In this document: in pieces, positions 31,810 to 44,094 of the stretch
How the letters are laid out: each line of letters starts with the position of its first letter
Numbering within the stretch: position 1 is the first letter of the stretch
DNA from: Argyresthia goedartella
Lineage: Eukaryota > Arthropoda > Insecta > Lepidoptera > Argyresthiidae
Assembly: GCA_949825045.1 (NCBI GenBank)
Contig: OX463815.1
Span: 18,779,231 to 18,843,230, forward strand
Reading direction: 5' to 3'
DNA length: 64,000 nt
Made by a program: the position numbers and the translations under genes
Notes under the pieces: generated by a model
What the model saw: the letters and a program-made list of their open reading frames with translations, nothing else
The model's database searches: none
Told to the model about the DNA's origin: nothing

Positions 31810-32760
31810 AGCCTGCAATATCTTCAATATACTTTATTGTACAAAAACAGTGAATACAAAAATAATATTAAGGAAAATATATGTACAAAGGCTTATCTCT
31901 AACAAGAGATTTCTTCCAGCAAACCTAGAATGGAGAGGAAAAAGAAGCTACAGGTGACCTATGTGCACAACATTAAATATATTAATAAAACTAATAAACT
32001 ACTTAACAATTTTTAACAGATAATGCTATATAAATATGTAACATTACATGCATTAGTATGGAAGGGAAAGATAGTCTTCTTTCAAACGAGTTTTAAAAAT
32101 GTAAATTGACGAACTGTCTCTGATGGCACTGGTAGTTTGTTCCAGAGACTGATAGCTTGTAGTTTGAACCCATTTTCATAAGCGGCAGTAGGCTAGCCTT
32201 TAAAAAGCCGGCCGTTTCAGATCCTTTTGCTGATTTTTGTAATGCTTTTTTAAACTAATTATTTCCGACGGTTGGCGTATTTTGAAATCATCTATAAATC
32301 TACCAATAAAGCACAGAAAAAATCAGCAAAAATCGATCCCGTAAGAAGCCAGGATACATAAAATATTGAAGAGGCAAATATGGATATGGGAATCCCATCG
32401 AAGACGAATCGGGGGCTATGTAAATGTTTATAAATGATTATTTCAACTCCTTGCGATACTTCGAGACGAGGTCAAACTTGCGCAGGCCGAAAACAAACCG
32501 AAACCCGAGGTTTTGAAGTCGCTCGAATTAATTCAATTGCTCTTCCTTTGCGCTTGCCCAGCAGATATCAGCATAATCGATCAGGGGAAGAAGAAGATAC
32601 TGGGCAAGTTTGATTTTTGTCTGACGAAACAGGATGTTTTTCAAAAGAATTTGAATTTTGAATAAAAATTCCACCACGCAGGCCGAATAGGATTGATTTT
32701 AAACTCTTAATTTAATTTGTAGACCCTTTATTGCTTGCTTCCTTGGCCACTCCTTAAGTG
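31810..32760 (-). pseudogene. non-LTR retrotransposon 3' end (jockey/CR1-like RT C-terminus)
   Basis: Read on minus: LIDYADICWASAKEEQLN, stop, FERLQNLGFRFVFGLRKFDLVSKYRKELK, then GFPYPYLPLQ. The C-terminus has SVSGTNYQCHQRQFVNLHF (the family's W.LP..... F block, shifted). A 3' UTR follows with GTACAATAAAGTAT near 31837. This is the post-RT region of non-LTR elements. It has several stops and frameshifts. Confidence 0.75.
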
Positions 32761-33130
32761 AGTTGATCCCCTAGTATGTGAATGGAATGCTTTTTTGAAC
32801 GGGTTGTAGCGGTTTGACAATTTTCACCTCCGGTGATGACACCGTGATATTTGTTGGGCTTCTACCCCCATGCTTCGGCTTTTTTTTTCGTTTTTCTGGG
32901 ATATTATTTACGATCGACGATTAGAATTTGTACCATTCTTCGCTATTTTTCATTTTACTGAGATATTTTTTACGAACTGTGGGTTAGGTAAAGCTATATC
33001 TTTATTTTCCTCTATTAGTTTAGGCCTACCTAAAGATTCAGTTTTCTCAAAAATGATTTTCTTTGGAAAGTATTTCTGTGTACATTCAGAGAACCTAGTG
33101 ATTTGATGTTTTGGTGTGTATGTAGTTACG

Positions 33131-33247
33131 CTATACTACTCGCGTTAGAAATTGAGTCGTCGGGCGGGCATAAAGCGTCCTTGCGCCTTTATAATAGCGA
33201 CTTCAATGACTCGCACGACGACTCAATTGCTAACGTAAGTAGTATAG
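33131..33247. mobile_element. 117-bp MITE with 32-bp TIRs
   Basis: Left arm 33131-33162 (CTATACTACTCGCGTTAG...) and right arm 33216-33247 are inverted repeats with three mismatches. Both include TTGAGTCGTCG next to the core. Core 33163-33215. Family unknown. Confidence 0.8.
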
Positions 33248-33622
33248 TACTTATCTTCATTAGTACTTTAATTTTCTTATTTAGTTCGAGCATTTCTAGC
33301 TTTAATTTGGTGTTTTATTCATTGAAATTAATATTTTTTTCATGCGCACTGTTCAAATCGATTTTTAAAGCAAAACATTTCCTTCCTTAAGTCGTCCACC
33401 CCAGATTCATTCATTTAAATCAAAAAAGCTTGAGTGCAGATTGTGTAGTGAAAGTTCCTCTAAGGAGATAGTCTTACGAAGGCGGCTTGGCGTAAGCTTC
33501 ATTTTGGCGGTTGAATCATTAGCTGCTGACACGTTTTTACCCGAATCTTTATGGGCGCGAACCAAGTTTGATTATTGAGTATTATTTTTTTCCGCGGTCT
33601 AATGTAAAGTTGCTACACGATT

Positions 33623-33780
33623 GCGATCATTCTCTTAAGATCCATTCATCAGATCCACTATGTATCTGATAAAATGTTTTTTCGAACTTGATCTATTATT
33701 TTGTAGTATAGATCTAATGGTGTAGTTTTTGTCAGATACACCTTTAATCTAGTTTTATGAAATGGATCTAAAAAAAATGA
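33623..33780. repeat. MULE left inverted terminal repeat
   Basis: Pairs with about 36890-37044 in inverted orientation. The shared blocks are listed for the whole element. Confidence 0.75.
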
Positions 33781-33937
33781 ATATTGTTTTCAGAAGATCT
33801 TACGCTTATATTGTTATGGATCTAATGAGCAGTAAATGTTCAGTCAAGATCACCAATATACATAAATTCCAAAAATATGTATGTAGGTTTATATCAACTC
33901 TATTACCCATGTAATAAAATCTGTATGATGTATGTTT

Positions 33938-34143
33938 GACGACCTCTGTAGTGCAGCGGTTATAGCTCTGCCTACCATTCGAGAGGTCCCAGGTTCAATC
34001 CCCGGCTGGGGGTAAAAAAAAAACAGGTCTTGGATGTTTATATGTGTGTGACGTCGCTGTTTCTGGTTCCCACTATACAGGGCTAGTGTGGGGCCATAAG
34101 CAATGTATGTGCCTGTATGTAAATGTTTATGTTAATGTTTTAT
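33938..34143 (+). mobile_element. tRNA-headed SINE (family 1), best preserved copy
   Basis: Head GACCTCTGTAGTGCAGCGG (A box), GGTTCAATCCC (B box), then an A-run, TCTTGGATGTTTATATG, GTGACGTCGCTGTTTCTGG, GGGGCCATAAGCAATG and a TG/AT tail. It lies inside the MULE, just beyond the transposase 3' end. The stop codon of the MULE frame falls in its tail. Confidence 0.85.
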
Positions 34144-34653
34144 GTATACATATGTTTGAGACTGGTGCATATTGTTACTGGCTGTTCTTGAGAGTAACAC
34201 AAAAATTAAAAATATTTTTTTGAAAAGAAATCTTTCGTCGAAAGAATTGCTTTCGTCCCGATTTTTTTTAAATTTTTTAGACGATGACTTTGAAAAGTGT
34301 TTTCGTTTTTTTTTAACAAGGCAGGAATGACATTCCATTATGTTCAGGTTCATTCCTGATAAAACTTGAATAGTCGCTTTTTCAAAGTCCAATGTTGCAA
34401 ATCTGGCACCTGCTTTATCAAACCAGACAGTGTCTCGTATGCTTCCTTTTTGATGTGTGGTGAAGGCAAAAACTACTGACAATATGCAATATGTTAGTTT
34501 TTTGCGAGCTACCGCCGATGTCAGCATGGATGGTGTAAATCTGTCGGAAAGGCGAAGGGCATGGTTTGTAAGTTCCGTCCATAAATATGTGTTTGGATAG
34601 GATTAAACATTCCCGAGCTTCATGTGCAAATATTAGGTAGCTAAATACATATA

Positions 34654-35948
34654 TTAGGTCCTTACATATGAAATTGGCGTTTCGCCTTACTGGCCACTTT
34701 GATCTCAAATATCTCCTCTATGGTTAGGAATTTCAAATTCAAATTTATACAGCTATTTACTCATGTATTTGAGTTTCTAAAATTATAATTCATTTGTTTT
34801 TTCTTCAATTGCTTTTTTTTCCTTGCGTCACTCAGCTTACAAAATGGAAAACTTGAAATATCGCGTTATTTACGAGTATGAGTGTTACCGTGGCACCAGT
34901 GCTGCAGAAACGGCTCGAATGATTAATGATGTGTATGGCGACGGTGCCGCAATAGAAAACACAGTGCGTTTTTGGTTCCAAAGTTTTCGTTCTGGAAAAA
35001 GACCTTCGACCTGCAGAAAAAGCCCCGTGGACGGCCGGAGACCAAAGTTGATAATGAAGAATTGAAGGCTATTGTGGAAGCGAATCCATCGCAAACCACG
35101 TCCGAGTTAGCTGCAGGCTGCGGTGTTAGTGATAAAACTGTTTTAATCCACTTGAAGCAAATTGGGAAGGTGAAAAGGCTTGAAAGGTGGGTACCTCACG
35201 AATTGAGTGAAGCAAATCAATAAACGCGCGTTGACTGCTGCGTTGCATTACTCACCCGGCACAATAATGAAAGGCTTTTAAATCGAATCATTACTTGTGA
35301 TAAAAATTGGATCCTGTACGATAATCGGAAGCGCTCATCGCATTGGCTGAACCCTGCCGAACCAGCCAAACCATGCCCCAAGCGAAAATTGACTCCAAAA
35401 AAGTTACTTGTGAGCGTTTGGTGGACTAGTGCTGGTGTCGTTCACTACAGCTTTCTTAAATGTGGCCAGACGATTACGGCAGATGTCTATTGTCAGCAAG
35501 TGCAAATCATGATGGAAAAGCTAGCTGCTACACAACCGAGGCTGGTCAATCGCTCTAGGCCACTGCTGCTTCATGATAACGCTAGACCACACACTGCACA
35601 ACAGACGGCTACCATATTAGAGGAGCTTCAATTGGAATGTCTAAGACATCCACCATACTCTCCGGACCTTGCTCCAACAGATTACCATTTTTTTTCGAAA
35701 TTTGGATAACTTCTTGAAAGGGAAAACAATCAACTCTGATGGGGCAGTCCAAACCGCCTTCAAAGATTTTATTGATTCGCGTCCGAATGTTTTTTTTTAG
35801 TAAAAGGATCGAAGACCTACCTATGAGATGGCAAAAGTGTATAGATAGCAATGGTACATACTTTGATTAAATAAATATATTATATTTAAAAAAAAAACTA
35901 TTTCATGTTCCTCCCATGCAAAACGCCAATTTCATATGTTGGACCTAA
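34654..35948 (+). mobile_element. mariner element, 1295 bp, mori/cecropia-like ends
   Basis: Inverted ends TTAGGTCCTTACATATG and (reverse) TTAGGTCCAACATATG continue GAAATTGGCGTTT on both sides. A TA duplication flanks it at 34652-34653 and 35949-35950. The length is typical of full mariners. It is inserted in the MULE transposase gene. Confidence 0.92.
34844..35870 (+). pseudogene. mariner transposase (D,D34D family), inactivated
   Basis: HTH region: MENLKYRVIYEYECYRGTSA and ENTVRFWFQSFRSGK. A frameshift lies about 34985-35010. Then RGRPETKVDNEEL and LAAGCGVSDKTVLIHL, with an in-frame TAA at 35221. Catalytic blocks are IITCDKNWILYDN (first Asp; the usual CDEKW is altered), PLLLHDNARPH (second Asp) and YSPDLAPTDYHFF (third Asp). 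Further frameshifts lie in T-runs near 35690 and 35795. The C-terminus RWQKCIDSNGTYFD is typical. At least four lesions make it non-functional. Confidence 0.9.
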
Positions 35949-36639
35949 TATTATGATTATCATGCCTTCATGCGCTAACAGAAAATCCTTGTATTGATTT
36001 GGTACTTCCCCATTTTCGGCATAATTACGGCATATTTTATATATTTTTTCATCAAACGTCGGTACAGGTTTATCCGTTGCCAAGTCCCAGCCTTTCTCTG
36101 TTATTATTGCAAAGGCCTTTTTATATATGTAAGGAGCCGGTTCTCTACCCATGGCAGCTTCAGCACAATGGTCACTTATGGTGGCCAGGAACGCATTTTT
36201 CGCTGTGAGGTTTCCGCTTTAAAATATCCGAATCGTTCTAAAATCAATAATGAGACGGAATTCAAATTTATAAAATCATGTTTTATTAACTTTACAATAA
36301 ATCTAAATGCATGTAAATTATTTCGTTACATTTTGGCATATACTTACCGCAGACAACGTTACAGATCCTGTGCCTTCAATTTAGTTTTTTTTTTTATAAT
36401 TTTTACACCGCTAGAGACTAGAGCCTTCCTTATATTTCAACCTTTTCTTATATTTTACGTGGATATGGAACCTATATCCCTCAAACAAAAAAAACATATT
36501 TCACTCATTATTCAGTTTACCTAAGCAAATGGTAAGTATCACCGTAATAGGACAAACAGCAATGAAAAGTGGCACGGGTTTTTTTTATCATGAGTATGCA
36601 ACAATTGGCCAGTTTTACATCGCAACTAAAGAGAAGCAA

Positions 36640-37044
36640 CGACGTAGTCTATGAGACGAGTAGATCTAGCGGGAATATGTTCTTAGTAGATACAGTATTG
36701 AGAGCATCAATGGATCTAGTGAGAAAAAAGTCTCTCCGGATCCATACTGGGTGTGAGCAAATGGATCTAGCGAGAATAATAATCTCATTAGATACTTGGA
36801 CAAATGAATAAATGGACCCATTGAGAAATTATTCTTCCAAGATCGATTCCAGAGACAAGTAAAGTAACTCCTGAGATAAATATTCTCCGTAGATCCATTG
36901 CTTGCATCTGGATAGGAAGATGTATCAGGTTACATAAAATATCTCATTATATCCATACTTTAAAATAATAGATCAAGTTGGAAAAAAAAATATTTTATCG
37001 GATACATAGTGGATCTGATGAATGGATATTAAAAGAATGATCGC
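36640..37044. repeat. MULE right end with subterminal GGATCTA repeats
   Basis: 36890-37044 is the inverted terminal repeat. Inside it, words like TGGATCTAGTGAGA and TGGATCTAGCGAGA recur near 36655, 36712, 36763 and 36810, with reversed forms near 36890-36950. Such arrays are often transposase binding sites; that role is an inference. Confidence 0.7.
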
Positions 37045-40000
37045 GCGACTGGCATTTCCATCTTTTTTTTAGTGAGATATCTTGCAGAGAATTTAGCAGC
37101 AGTGATATTTAGGCACTGGTATTGGAAATGTTTGCATTTCAATAAGTCACTATAATGCTATTAACTTTCGGCATACTTTGCAATTCATGTTGACTGATAA
37201 GCCTCTGAGAGATACCTTCAAGAATCCAGTAATAGAAATCCAGTTATACCTACAGCCACAAGCATATCCTCTGGCCCCAATACTAAAATACCTTTGATCG
37301 TTGATCGAATAAAATAAAAAATAAAAGCTTCCTAACCTACTGACTACATTCTAGACAAATATATTTTCGCAAACAGATCCTTTATTCAGATTTACAGCAC
37401 TTTTCGCATCCCTTCCACTTAACGAGACTCATTATAATTACACAATAACATACAATTTTGTATTCCAAACCTGCGATCCGAAACTTGATCCTGCATCAAC
37501 AAATAAAACAAGGAACCGTAACAGTACGTACCAAAGCGAGTTCTTAATGCTAAATAGGCGTTGTAGGTGGAGACAGTGTATCTTGTCACATTTGCTGTGG
37601 GTCGTTCACCCTGTATCTGCTCTCCTAAAATTATTTGGTTATATCGCTGAGGTTAATCGCCTGAGTAGCTAATAGGCAACTATAGTCGATAGATCATTTT
37701 TAATAGGATGGGATACTATCGTGAAGTCTGATAAACGTTGTTAAAATCAATGTAACTTTCCATTGAATTATACTCCAATGTTTTAGAGAGGAGTATTAAT
37801 TCCTAACTGATTCGATATTATCCAAAAAGGGTATCTAATAACGACTCACGTGCTACTTCTTCTAATGTGTTACCTTAATGTTAACCTGTTTTGCATATAT
37901 GTACATTTATTTTTAACCAAGATGCGTTTACCTTTTCAACAACTACCTAACGACCAACCTTGTCTCTTTGAAATTAACTTCAGACTTTCGTTTACTATGT
38001 ATAAGCATTTGTTACTTACTACTTGTTTCTTAATTACTTCGTACTGGTTATCATAGTTCACCAACCTTGGCACCTGCACCGGAAGTTCCGTATACTTACT
38101 TAAGAAATGTTTCGCGGGTATTTCTAAGTAATAGGTAGTCCAAATGCGTGTACAGTCGCGTGCTGGTCAACTTACAACATGGCAGCCCTAATCGACATTT
38201 CACAAAATTTAGATAGTAATTTGCTATTAACTAACCAGTCAATTAACCTGTGGACAATTGCCGATGCAACTTCCAACTAGTTCCAAGATCCAGAATACCG
38301 TGTACATCTTTTCAATCGCATGTACTTTGTACAGGCGACCGTCTGCCAGGACCGTCTGGTGCATCAGCCAGCGGCGACCACAGAGAGTAAAAAGGCACAA
38401 AATGCAGCCCTTGGACAGAATTACATTTTTTTGCCTTTTGGAGTTGAAACCCTTGGTCTATGGGACCTCCAGAGACGCGAGCCCTATTGAAGGCTTCGGC
38501 ACACCACAAGCAGGAAAGGAGCAGGATGGTTGTCAGTGTTGTCAACAGCGCGAACCCGCTTTCGGATTGGTGTGACATGCTTCGAGAGTGTCTTATATTC
38601 GATACCCATCTCACCACCGATCTGTTTCCTTCCCTGCTAGTGGCGTGCTGAAGCCTTTAAAGACCTAGCCTCGCGAATGAATAATTCATTCCCATTTTAA
38701 AAGATAACTATTTACTGTAGCTCAGACCTCCCTTGTTTTATGCGTTGGAATTTGGCACTCTTCCTACTTTGTTTTCAACTATTTAACTTTCCTTTGATTG
38801 TTTACAAAATATCCGCAGTTTGGGTGAATTAATTCCCGTTAGAAAGTATAAGTATTCACAGCTGTACCCTGTTTTATGCGTGCTAGCAATTTGGCACTCT
38901 TACTAGAAAAAAACAACCTATGTTTTTATTTTTTGTTTTTAACCTTTGCTTTGATTCTTTAAGGATCTTGGATGAATTGTAAATATAAGTTTAAAGTTTA
39001 CGGCTATTCACCCTGGTACCAAAACAACACAATGTTACGTCCTTCTCCATTCCGCGTCATGCATGACATTGAATAAACATTTTAGCATTTTGCAGCCACC
39101 GTTACGTGCATTCCATACTCCTTACACTCGAACTTACGAACTTTTTCTGCAAAACCGTTGTTCCTAAACGTTGTTTGTTTTTAAATGTCTCAAAATGAGC
39201 TGTTGTTTGAAGTATTCCGTATATTCGTACCTATGAGGTCAATATGTTATCCTAGCTGAACTAGAAATTGTATCTCCCTTTATGCTAATAAGAAGTAAGA
39301 ACACACCAAGAAACAAAAAAGGATAGTAGTGTTGTTGTGTTTTAAACGACTACATTATAATCATGTTCTTCAAATAAGTCACATAGATTAGGCGTACCTA
39401 CGTAGGTAACAGTATATAATTATAACTGTATAGTTATATAGAACTGCTCTGTTCCCAGACAAATATTTGAAGGTTATTTACCTTCAAATATTTCAGGCTT
39501 ACAATTACATAGCGGTAGTTGGAAACGCGCATTTTGTTGCTATGTTTTGATGATTCGATTCTAATAGTTTATTCAAAATTTCAACTGAAGAAACTTAACA
39601 GTTGTTTGTGTTTCCGACCCGGAACCCGATCCCATGAATGAAACTTCGACTTTGAATTAGATACTGTGAGGGTACCCGTATTATACAAAACTTGGAGTTT
39701 GAATTCGAATGAATTAAAAGGAAGCCATTTATTTTCGTCAATCCTGAGTATGCCAGAGTACACAAATAAAGGCTTGACATTAAATATCGAAGAAACCTCC
39801 AATCGTGATCAAAGATAAGGACAACCGTTACCATCAGACGGCTTCGAACTCTTACAAAATAAATGTAAGAAAAGCAAATATATTTAAAAAGTAATCCCCA
39901 GGATAATAAGTTCAAGTAAGCAGCTGATTGCAATCTTAAGGAGTCTACACATCAAAGGGTTCTTGTTGATTGAAAAGACAGAATCATACCGAGAAAAGAC

Positions 40001-40092
40001 TACAAACAGGTTATGCGTTCGAAGCAAAACTATCTGTTACAAGACTAAGAGTTCAAAATCGCTAACGATTCAACTAACTGCAAGCAATTATA
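37045..40092. other. intergenic, mostly unrecognised
   Basis: A GC-richer block at 38320-38660 is open in several frames on both strands, but no known protein is recognised. 38710-38800 and 38865-38960 look like an imperfect direct duplication (GTTTTATGCGT...ATTTGGCACTCTT). A perfect 14-bp hairpin lies at 39461-39494 (AAATATTTGAAGGT). A short family-1 SINE scrap is near 37255-37300. Confidence 0.45.
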
Positions 40093-40372
40093 GGCATGAC
40101 TGTGTGTGTTATATTGTTAATTAGGCCCATCAATTTAATACCCAACACGGCACGGTTAAAACACTTCTTTTTAAATCCGTTACTTTATGCCATCTAGAGG
40201 GTGCCATATTAATTTTAGTGTGATATCACATAACCTATAACCAACGGAGGACCAAGTTAACGTTTTTCAAATTCTGATATGTATTTTAGATGTTCTGGTC
40301 AAGTCTGATGGAAAAAATGAAATACATACCTAGCGGTCAAACACATGACCCTCCTTTTGGCTTCGCTGTAAT
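40093..40372. repeat. dispersed repeat, relative of 11391-11715
   Basis: It has the same ordered words as the copy in the cadherin intron, ending AGCGGTCAAACACATGACCC then TCCTTTTGG. Confidence 0.7.
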
Positions 40373-42045
40373 ATATTTAGATAGGTATTTCCATTTGACC
40401 TTTTGGTTTGTGGCAAATACACGTCTTAATAGAGACTAAAGTAAAATTCGTGTTTTTATGAACCGTTAATTAGAGAACATGAATAATAGTAAATAATCAT
40501 CAACAACGATATCAAAGTAATGGTAGGTCGTTATGTCGGAAAAGTCATTAACGTAGCCCTACAGATTTTATTACGCCGCCCTGTAACAAAGCGCTCACCC
40601 AAGAAATTTGAATTGAAGTATAATTACTTTGACCAAAACGGGACTACTGTACAAGCCCCGGCTATCTACTCTCGGTCTTATCTCGGGTATTTAGGTTTCA
40701 AAAGGGGAGGTGGCGGATATTGCTGATAGTACTTGTTAACTCATAACTGAGAAAATAAAATAAGGTAGCAGTCAAACGCAAACTTAATTTGAGCGGTCGG
40801 ATTTAATTATTGTTCATTAAATATATTCTGGGAACCCTGAAGACTTGTCACACACATTTATCCCAAGCTGCGATATCAGAAAAGTACAGAGGTTCTGGCG
40901 GCCCCCGCCGTTAAACCTTTCTTGTTAGCCCAATAACACACGTGCCAGAAATGAAATGAAAAAACAAGCACTCAAGCCTTTTCCCACTGGATAAGTGCTT
41001 GAGTGCTTGCATTGTGTTTTGCGATTCAGGGGAATATCTTCAACTGTACCACAGAGACTGTACACCTTCACTTATGAAAAAGTATTTATTTGATTATACT
41101 AATTAATGATATTATAGGGCTAAGCTATCCACCTTCGAGTGCGTGACATTGACATGGTCAATCAAGATTTGTAATGTTTCGGCTCTGTTCCAAAATCTCG
41201 ACTAGTTTTAGTTTTCGACTATTATATTTCCTAGAATTTCTTCCCTCGCTCCTGCTACTGGGACTACGTAATCTTATTATAAAGCACTGAACAAGAACTC
41301 GCCAAATATTTCAAAGTCATGGTGCATGTGCTCGGAGGCGTGGTTACTGAGTTCGACGAACTGTAATGTGTGCATACGATATTCGAGGAAAGATCTGGGC
41401 AACTTTTTCTTCCCTTTCGAGTCGAGGGTCTCACGAACGAACGTCCAGTTTCCTTATCTTTTTAAATGTGAAAGTACAACACTGGCACAATACCTTTGCA
41501 CCTGGATTTGTGACGTCATTACTGCGTCCTGAGGCTGTTGTGTCCCAGCGAGGTGCTTCGGTACTAACTGTATGCTGCGCCTGCCTGCGTATTTTTGCAA
41601 CCGGATTTGTTTCATTTTTTTGGATAATTAAGCTTTAGGCAGTGAATTTTATTTTTAATAGCATATGTAATATAGTAAACAAAAGTTGGAACGGAATACT
41701 GCCTATAGTCAAAGACGTTTCAGTGAATGCTGCGGTTTTTGATGAGATCGCACGCAATGTCAGATTACCTATTTATTTACTGAGCGTGTTTGCTCAATGA
41801 CGCGCATTAATATTTTCTTCCGTTTTCGAAATCCTATTGCCTTCAAGCTATTTGGCTAAGATTTTCTGACTATGACTAAAAATATGATTCAGATGCATCG
41901 TTTTAGATTTTAGGAGTTGGGGTAACCAGAGCAGCAGGATCACAAAATACCCACAGGTTCGTTCAGAATATATGAACTTTTGCAAAAAAAAATACACTAA
42001 ATTCGTTCACATATGCTTTAAATTAGAAGTTAGGTAATCATAATT
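40373..42045. other. intergenic, nothing firm
   Basis: No recognisable protein. The word AAGCACTCAAGC (40968) recurs inverted as GCTTGAGTGCTTG (40998), a weak hairpin around 40968-41010. Confidence 0.4.
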
Positions 42046-42054
42046 TACAAACAT

Positions 42055-42130
42055 TGTCAGGCTTCACACTAGGATTAGGTACTTGTGTCATGGAAAAACC
42101 ACGCCACGAACATGTAAACATCCAGGTTAA
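42055..42130 (-). mobile_element. SINE family 1 fragment
   Basis: Tail-only piece: CTTCACACTAGGATTAGG, then GTGTCATGGAAAAACC and ACATGTAAACATCCAGG. Confidence 0.5.
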
Positions 42131-42469
42131 AAGTTACTAGAACAAGTTGTCATAGATGATATAATATGATGTAAGCTTTTAATAATGCCTGCATTTTAAT
42201 GCTCACGGAATCATCTACATACAACGTTTACGTATCGTATACGTTCATTAGTGCCTACATTCTTGGAGTAGCTGTCAGTAAACACGGATGTCGGAATTCT
42301 TGCTCCATGGAAGACCTTCACAATCGCATCTCAGTAACAAGTCGATATTCCACCATCATCGAAGACATCTCGAAACGTAAACCGGTGTGTTGACCCCAAT
42401 GTTCGTAGGAGGAACTGACTAAGTTCAGAAATAACAACCCTAGACGCCTTTTCCCATAAACCAACAACA

Positions 42470-42690
42470 ACAATTAAACATAAAAATAAACATTTAAATA
42501 CAGGCACATACATCGCTTCTGGCGCAACACTAAGATACCCTGTGTCGTGGGAACCAGAAACAGCGAAATCGCGAACATACCTATAAACATCCAAGACCTG
42601 GGTTTTTTTCTTCCTCCCCAGCCGGGATCCGAACCCGGGACCTCTCACTTGAGGCAGAGCTGCTAACCGCAACGCCACAGAAGTCGTCAA
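42470..42690 (-). mobile_element. tRNA-headed SINE (family 1)
   Basis: Antisense full-length copy: tail words at 42480-42600, B-box region GATCCGAACCCGGGACC near 42626, and head ending at about 42690 (CACAGAAGTCGTC). Confidence 0.75.
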
Positions 42691-42951
42691 ATTAAAACCC
42701 ATGTTTGATATTGGGCAGTTTTTTTTTATGTAGCCATTACGATGTCCCTCCAAAGCAAAGCCCTCCCCCTTTTTCGTCCACACTTCCCTGGACTGTTCCA
42801 CCTCCGGTTAGCCCGGCAGAAACCTGTCAAGGTCGTCCCGCCATCTCCGCTTAGGCCTGCCCCATATGAAATTCCAAAATCTGGTTTGTATAAAATATCT
42901 ACTACCGTTGGAAAAGCTAAATATCTTATTCCCTAAATCGAACATTATAAA

Positions 42952-43207
42952 GGGAAATATTAAACTGCACATCAAAAATACTGATTTGCACAGCAAATAT
43001 CAGGGCAAAATGCTGCTGTAGCTGTAGTTTAGGTGAAGGATAAAGAGGGTGAGCGAAGCGAAGCCCCCTTTATCCTTAGTGTTACGTTGAACATGCAAGT
43101 ACAACAAAAAATACTAAAAACATAAACTAGTACACATAAAATATTTAAAACATAAAAAGTTTTGTTGATGTGCAAATCAGTATTGTTGATGTGCGATTAA
43201 ATATTTC
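42952..43207 (+). mobile_element. MITE-like element with about 40-bp TIRs (copy B)
   Basis: GGGAAATATTAAACTGCACATC at the left and GATGTGCGATTAAATATTTC at the right. The core has GAAGGATAAAGAGGGTGAGC and GAAGCCCCCTTTATCC, a second internal palindrome. Same family as 15222-15452 and 58108-58340. Confidence 0.8.
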
Positions 43208-43850
43208 ATTAGAAATACCCGTGTCATACCCACTCTTCGACTACCTTATGTTAGAAACTAATGTCGGCGAGTCTACTCCGCTATATCGTATACAAAAGGA
43301 CTAAAATAAGTGCATCAAATCTCTGGAAATTGATATATTTAATAATACTTCCGGCAAATTGAAACGGAAATGCTGCGTCCTACTGTTGTTCATAGTCAAT
43401 CTTAGTTAATTACGTCAATAACCTAATTATTCATATACATATTTTGTTTTATCGCAATCTAAATTAATTTATCACATACTCTCTTATTTGCACTTAATGA
43501 TTGATAGGCTAATATTTTTCAGATTTTTGTCATGGTTCTCTTATATTGCATGTTTGTAATTTCATATTGTGATGTATTCACTACTTTACCTACTATTACA
43601 ACTTTGTGAATGCACATCTGTAATTGACGCGTAGGCCAGACCGTGGTTAATTAAGTTTTTGCTAAATGTGTCTATTGTGTTGTTGATTGTCTCTAAAAAA
43701 TAAATAAATATTTAAAAAGTTAAAACAAATTGACCATACAAGTCATAATTTGCTTTGGCTTCATTTGCAAAATCTAACTCTAGTTGTAGTTAGGATGATA
43801 TGAATTCATATTATGTAACTTATCAATTATCATATAATGTAAATAAAAAC

Positions 43851-44094
43851 ATCGGCCAAGTGCGAGTCGGACTTGCACACGAAGGATTGCGTAAAATCAT
43901 ATTCTTAAATAAGACACCCAATATATATTTTTATTGCGTGCATACCATTATTTTTTGGCAACAAACATACACATTCTGTGAACATTCAAACTCTCTAGCT
44001 ATTCCGATTCATGAGATAGATACCTACAACTCTTTAACGGACAGCGGAGGCTTAGTAATAATATGGTCCCGTTTCCCGTTTAGGGAACCCTAAA
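43851..44094 (+). repeat. dispersed lepidopteran repeat, shortened copy
   Basis: TCGGCCAAGTGCGAGTCGG at the start, then ACGGACAGCGGAGGCTTAG and TTTAGGGAACCCTAAAA at the end. The middle is deleted relative to the 18052 copy. Confidence 0.75.

Larger units (their letters stand above)
34144..36230 (-). pseudogene. MULE transposase gene split by a mariner
   Basis: On minus, part 1 (36230-35951) encodes NAFLATISDHCAEAAMG, EKGWDLATDKPVPTFDEK and EVPNQYKDFLLAHEG. Part 2 (34653 down) encodes LIFAHEARECLILSKHIFMD, GTYKPCPSPFRQIYTIHADI and, after a frameshift near 34470, VFAFTTHQKGSIRDTVWFD, RFATLDFEKATIQVL and MECHSC. The MDGTYK..P.PF.QIYTIH block and the LDFEKA block carry the first two acidic residues of MULE transposases. 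The two parts are in the same frame across the mariner. The C-terminal end with the third acidic residue is not recognisable. Confidence 0.75.
33623..37044 (-). mobile_element. MULE (Mutator-like) transposon with nested mariner and SINE
   Basis: Ends GCGATCATTCTCTTAAGATCC (33623) and its near-reverse complement (to 37044) are inverted repeats. Similarity continues about 130 bp inward (AGATCCACTATGTATC, ACTTGATCTATTATTTT on both sides). The interior on minus carries a MULE-type transposase gene. Without the mariner it is about 2.1 kb. I see no clear 8-9 bp target duplication outside the ends. Confidence 0.75.
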
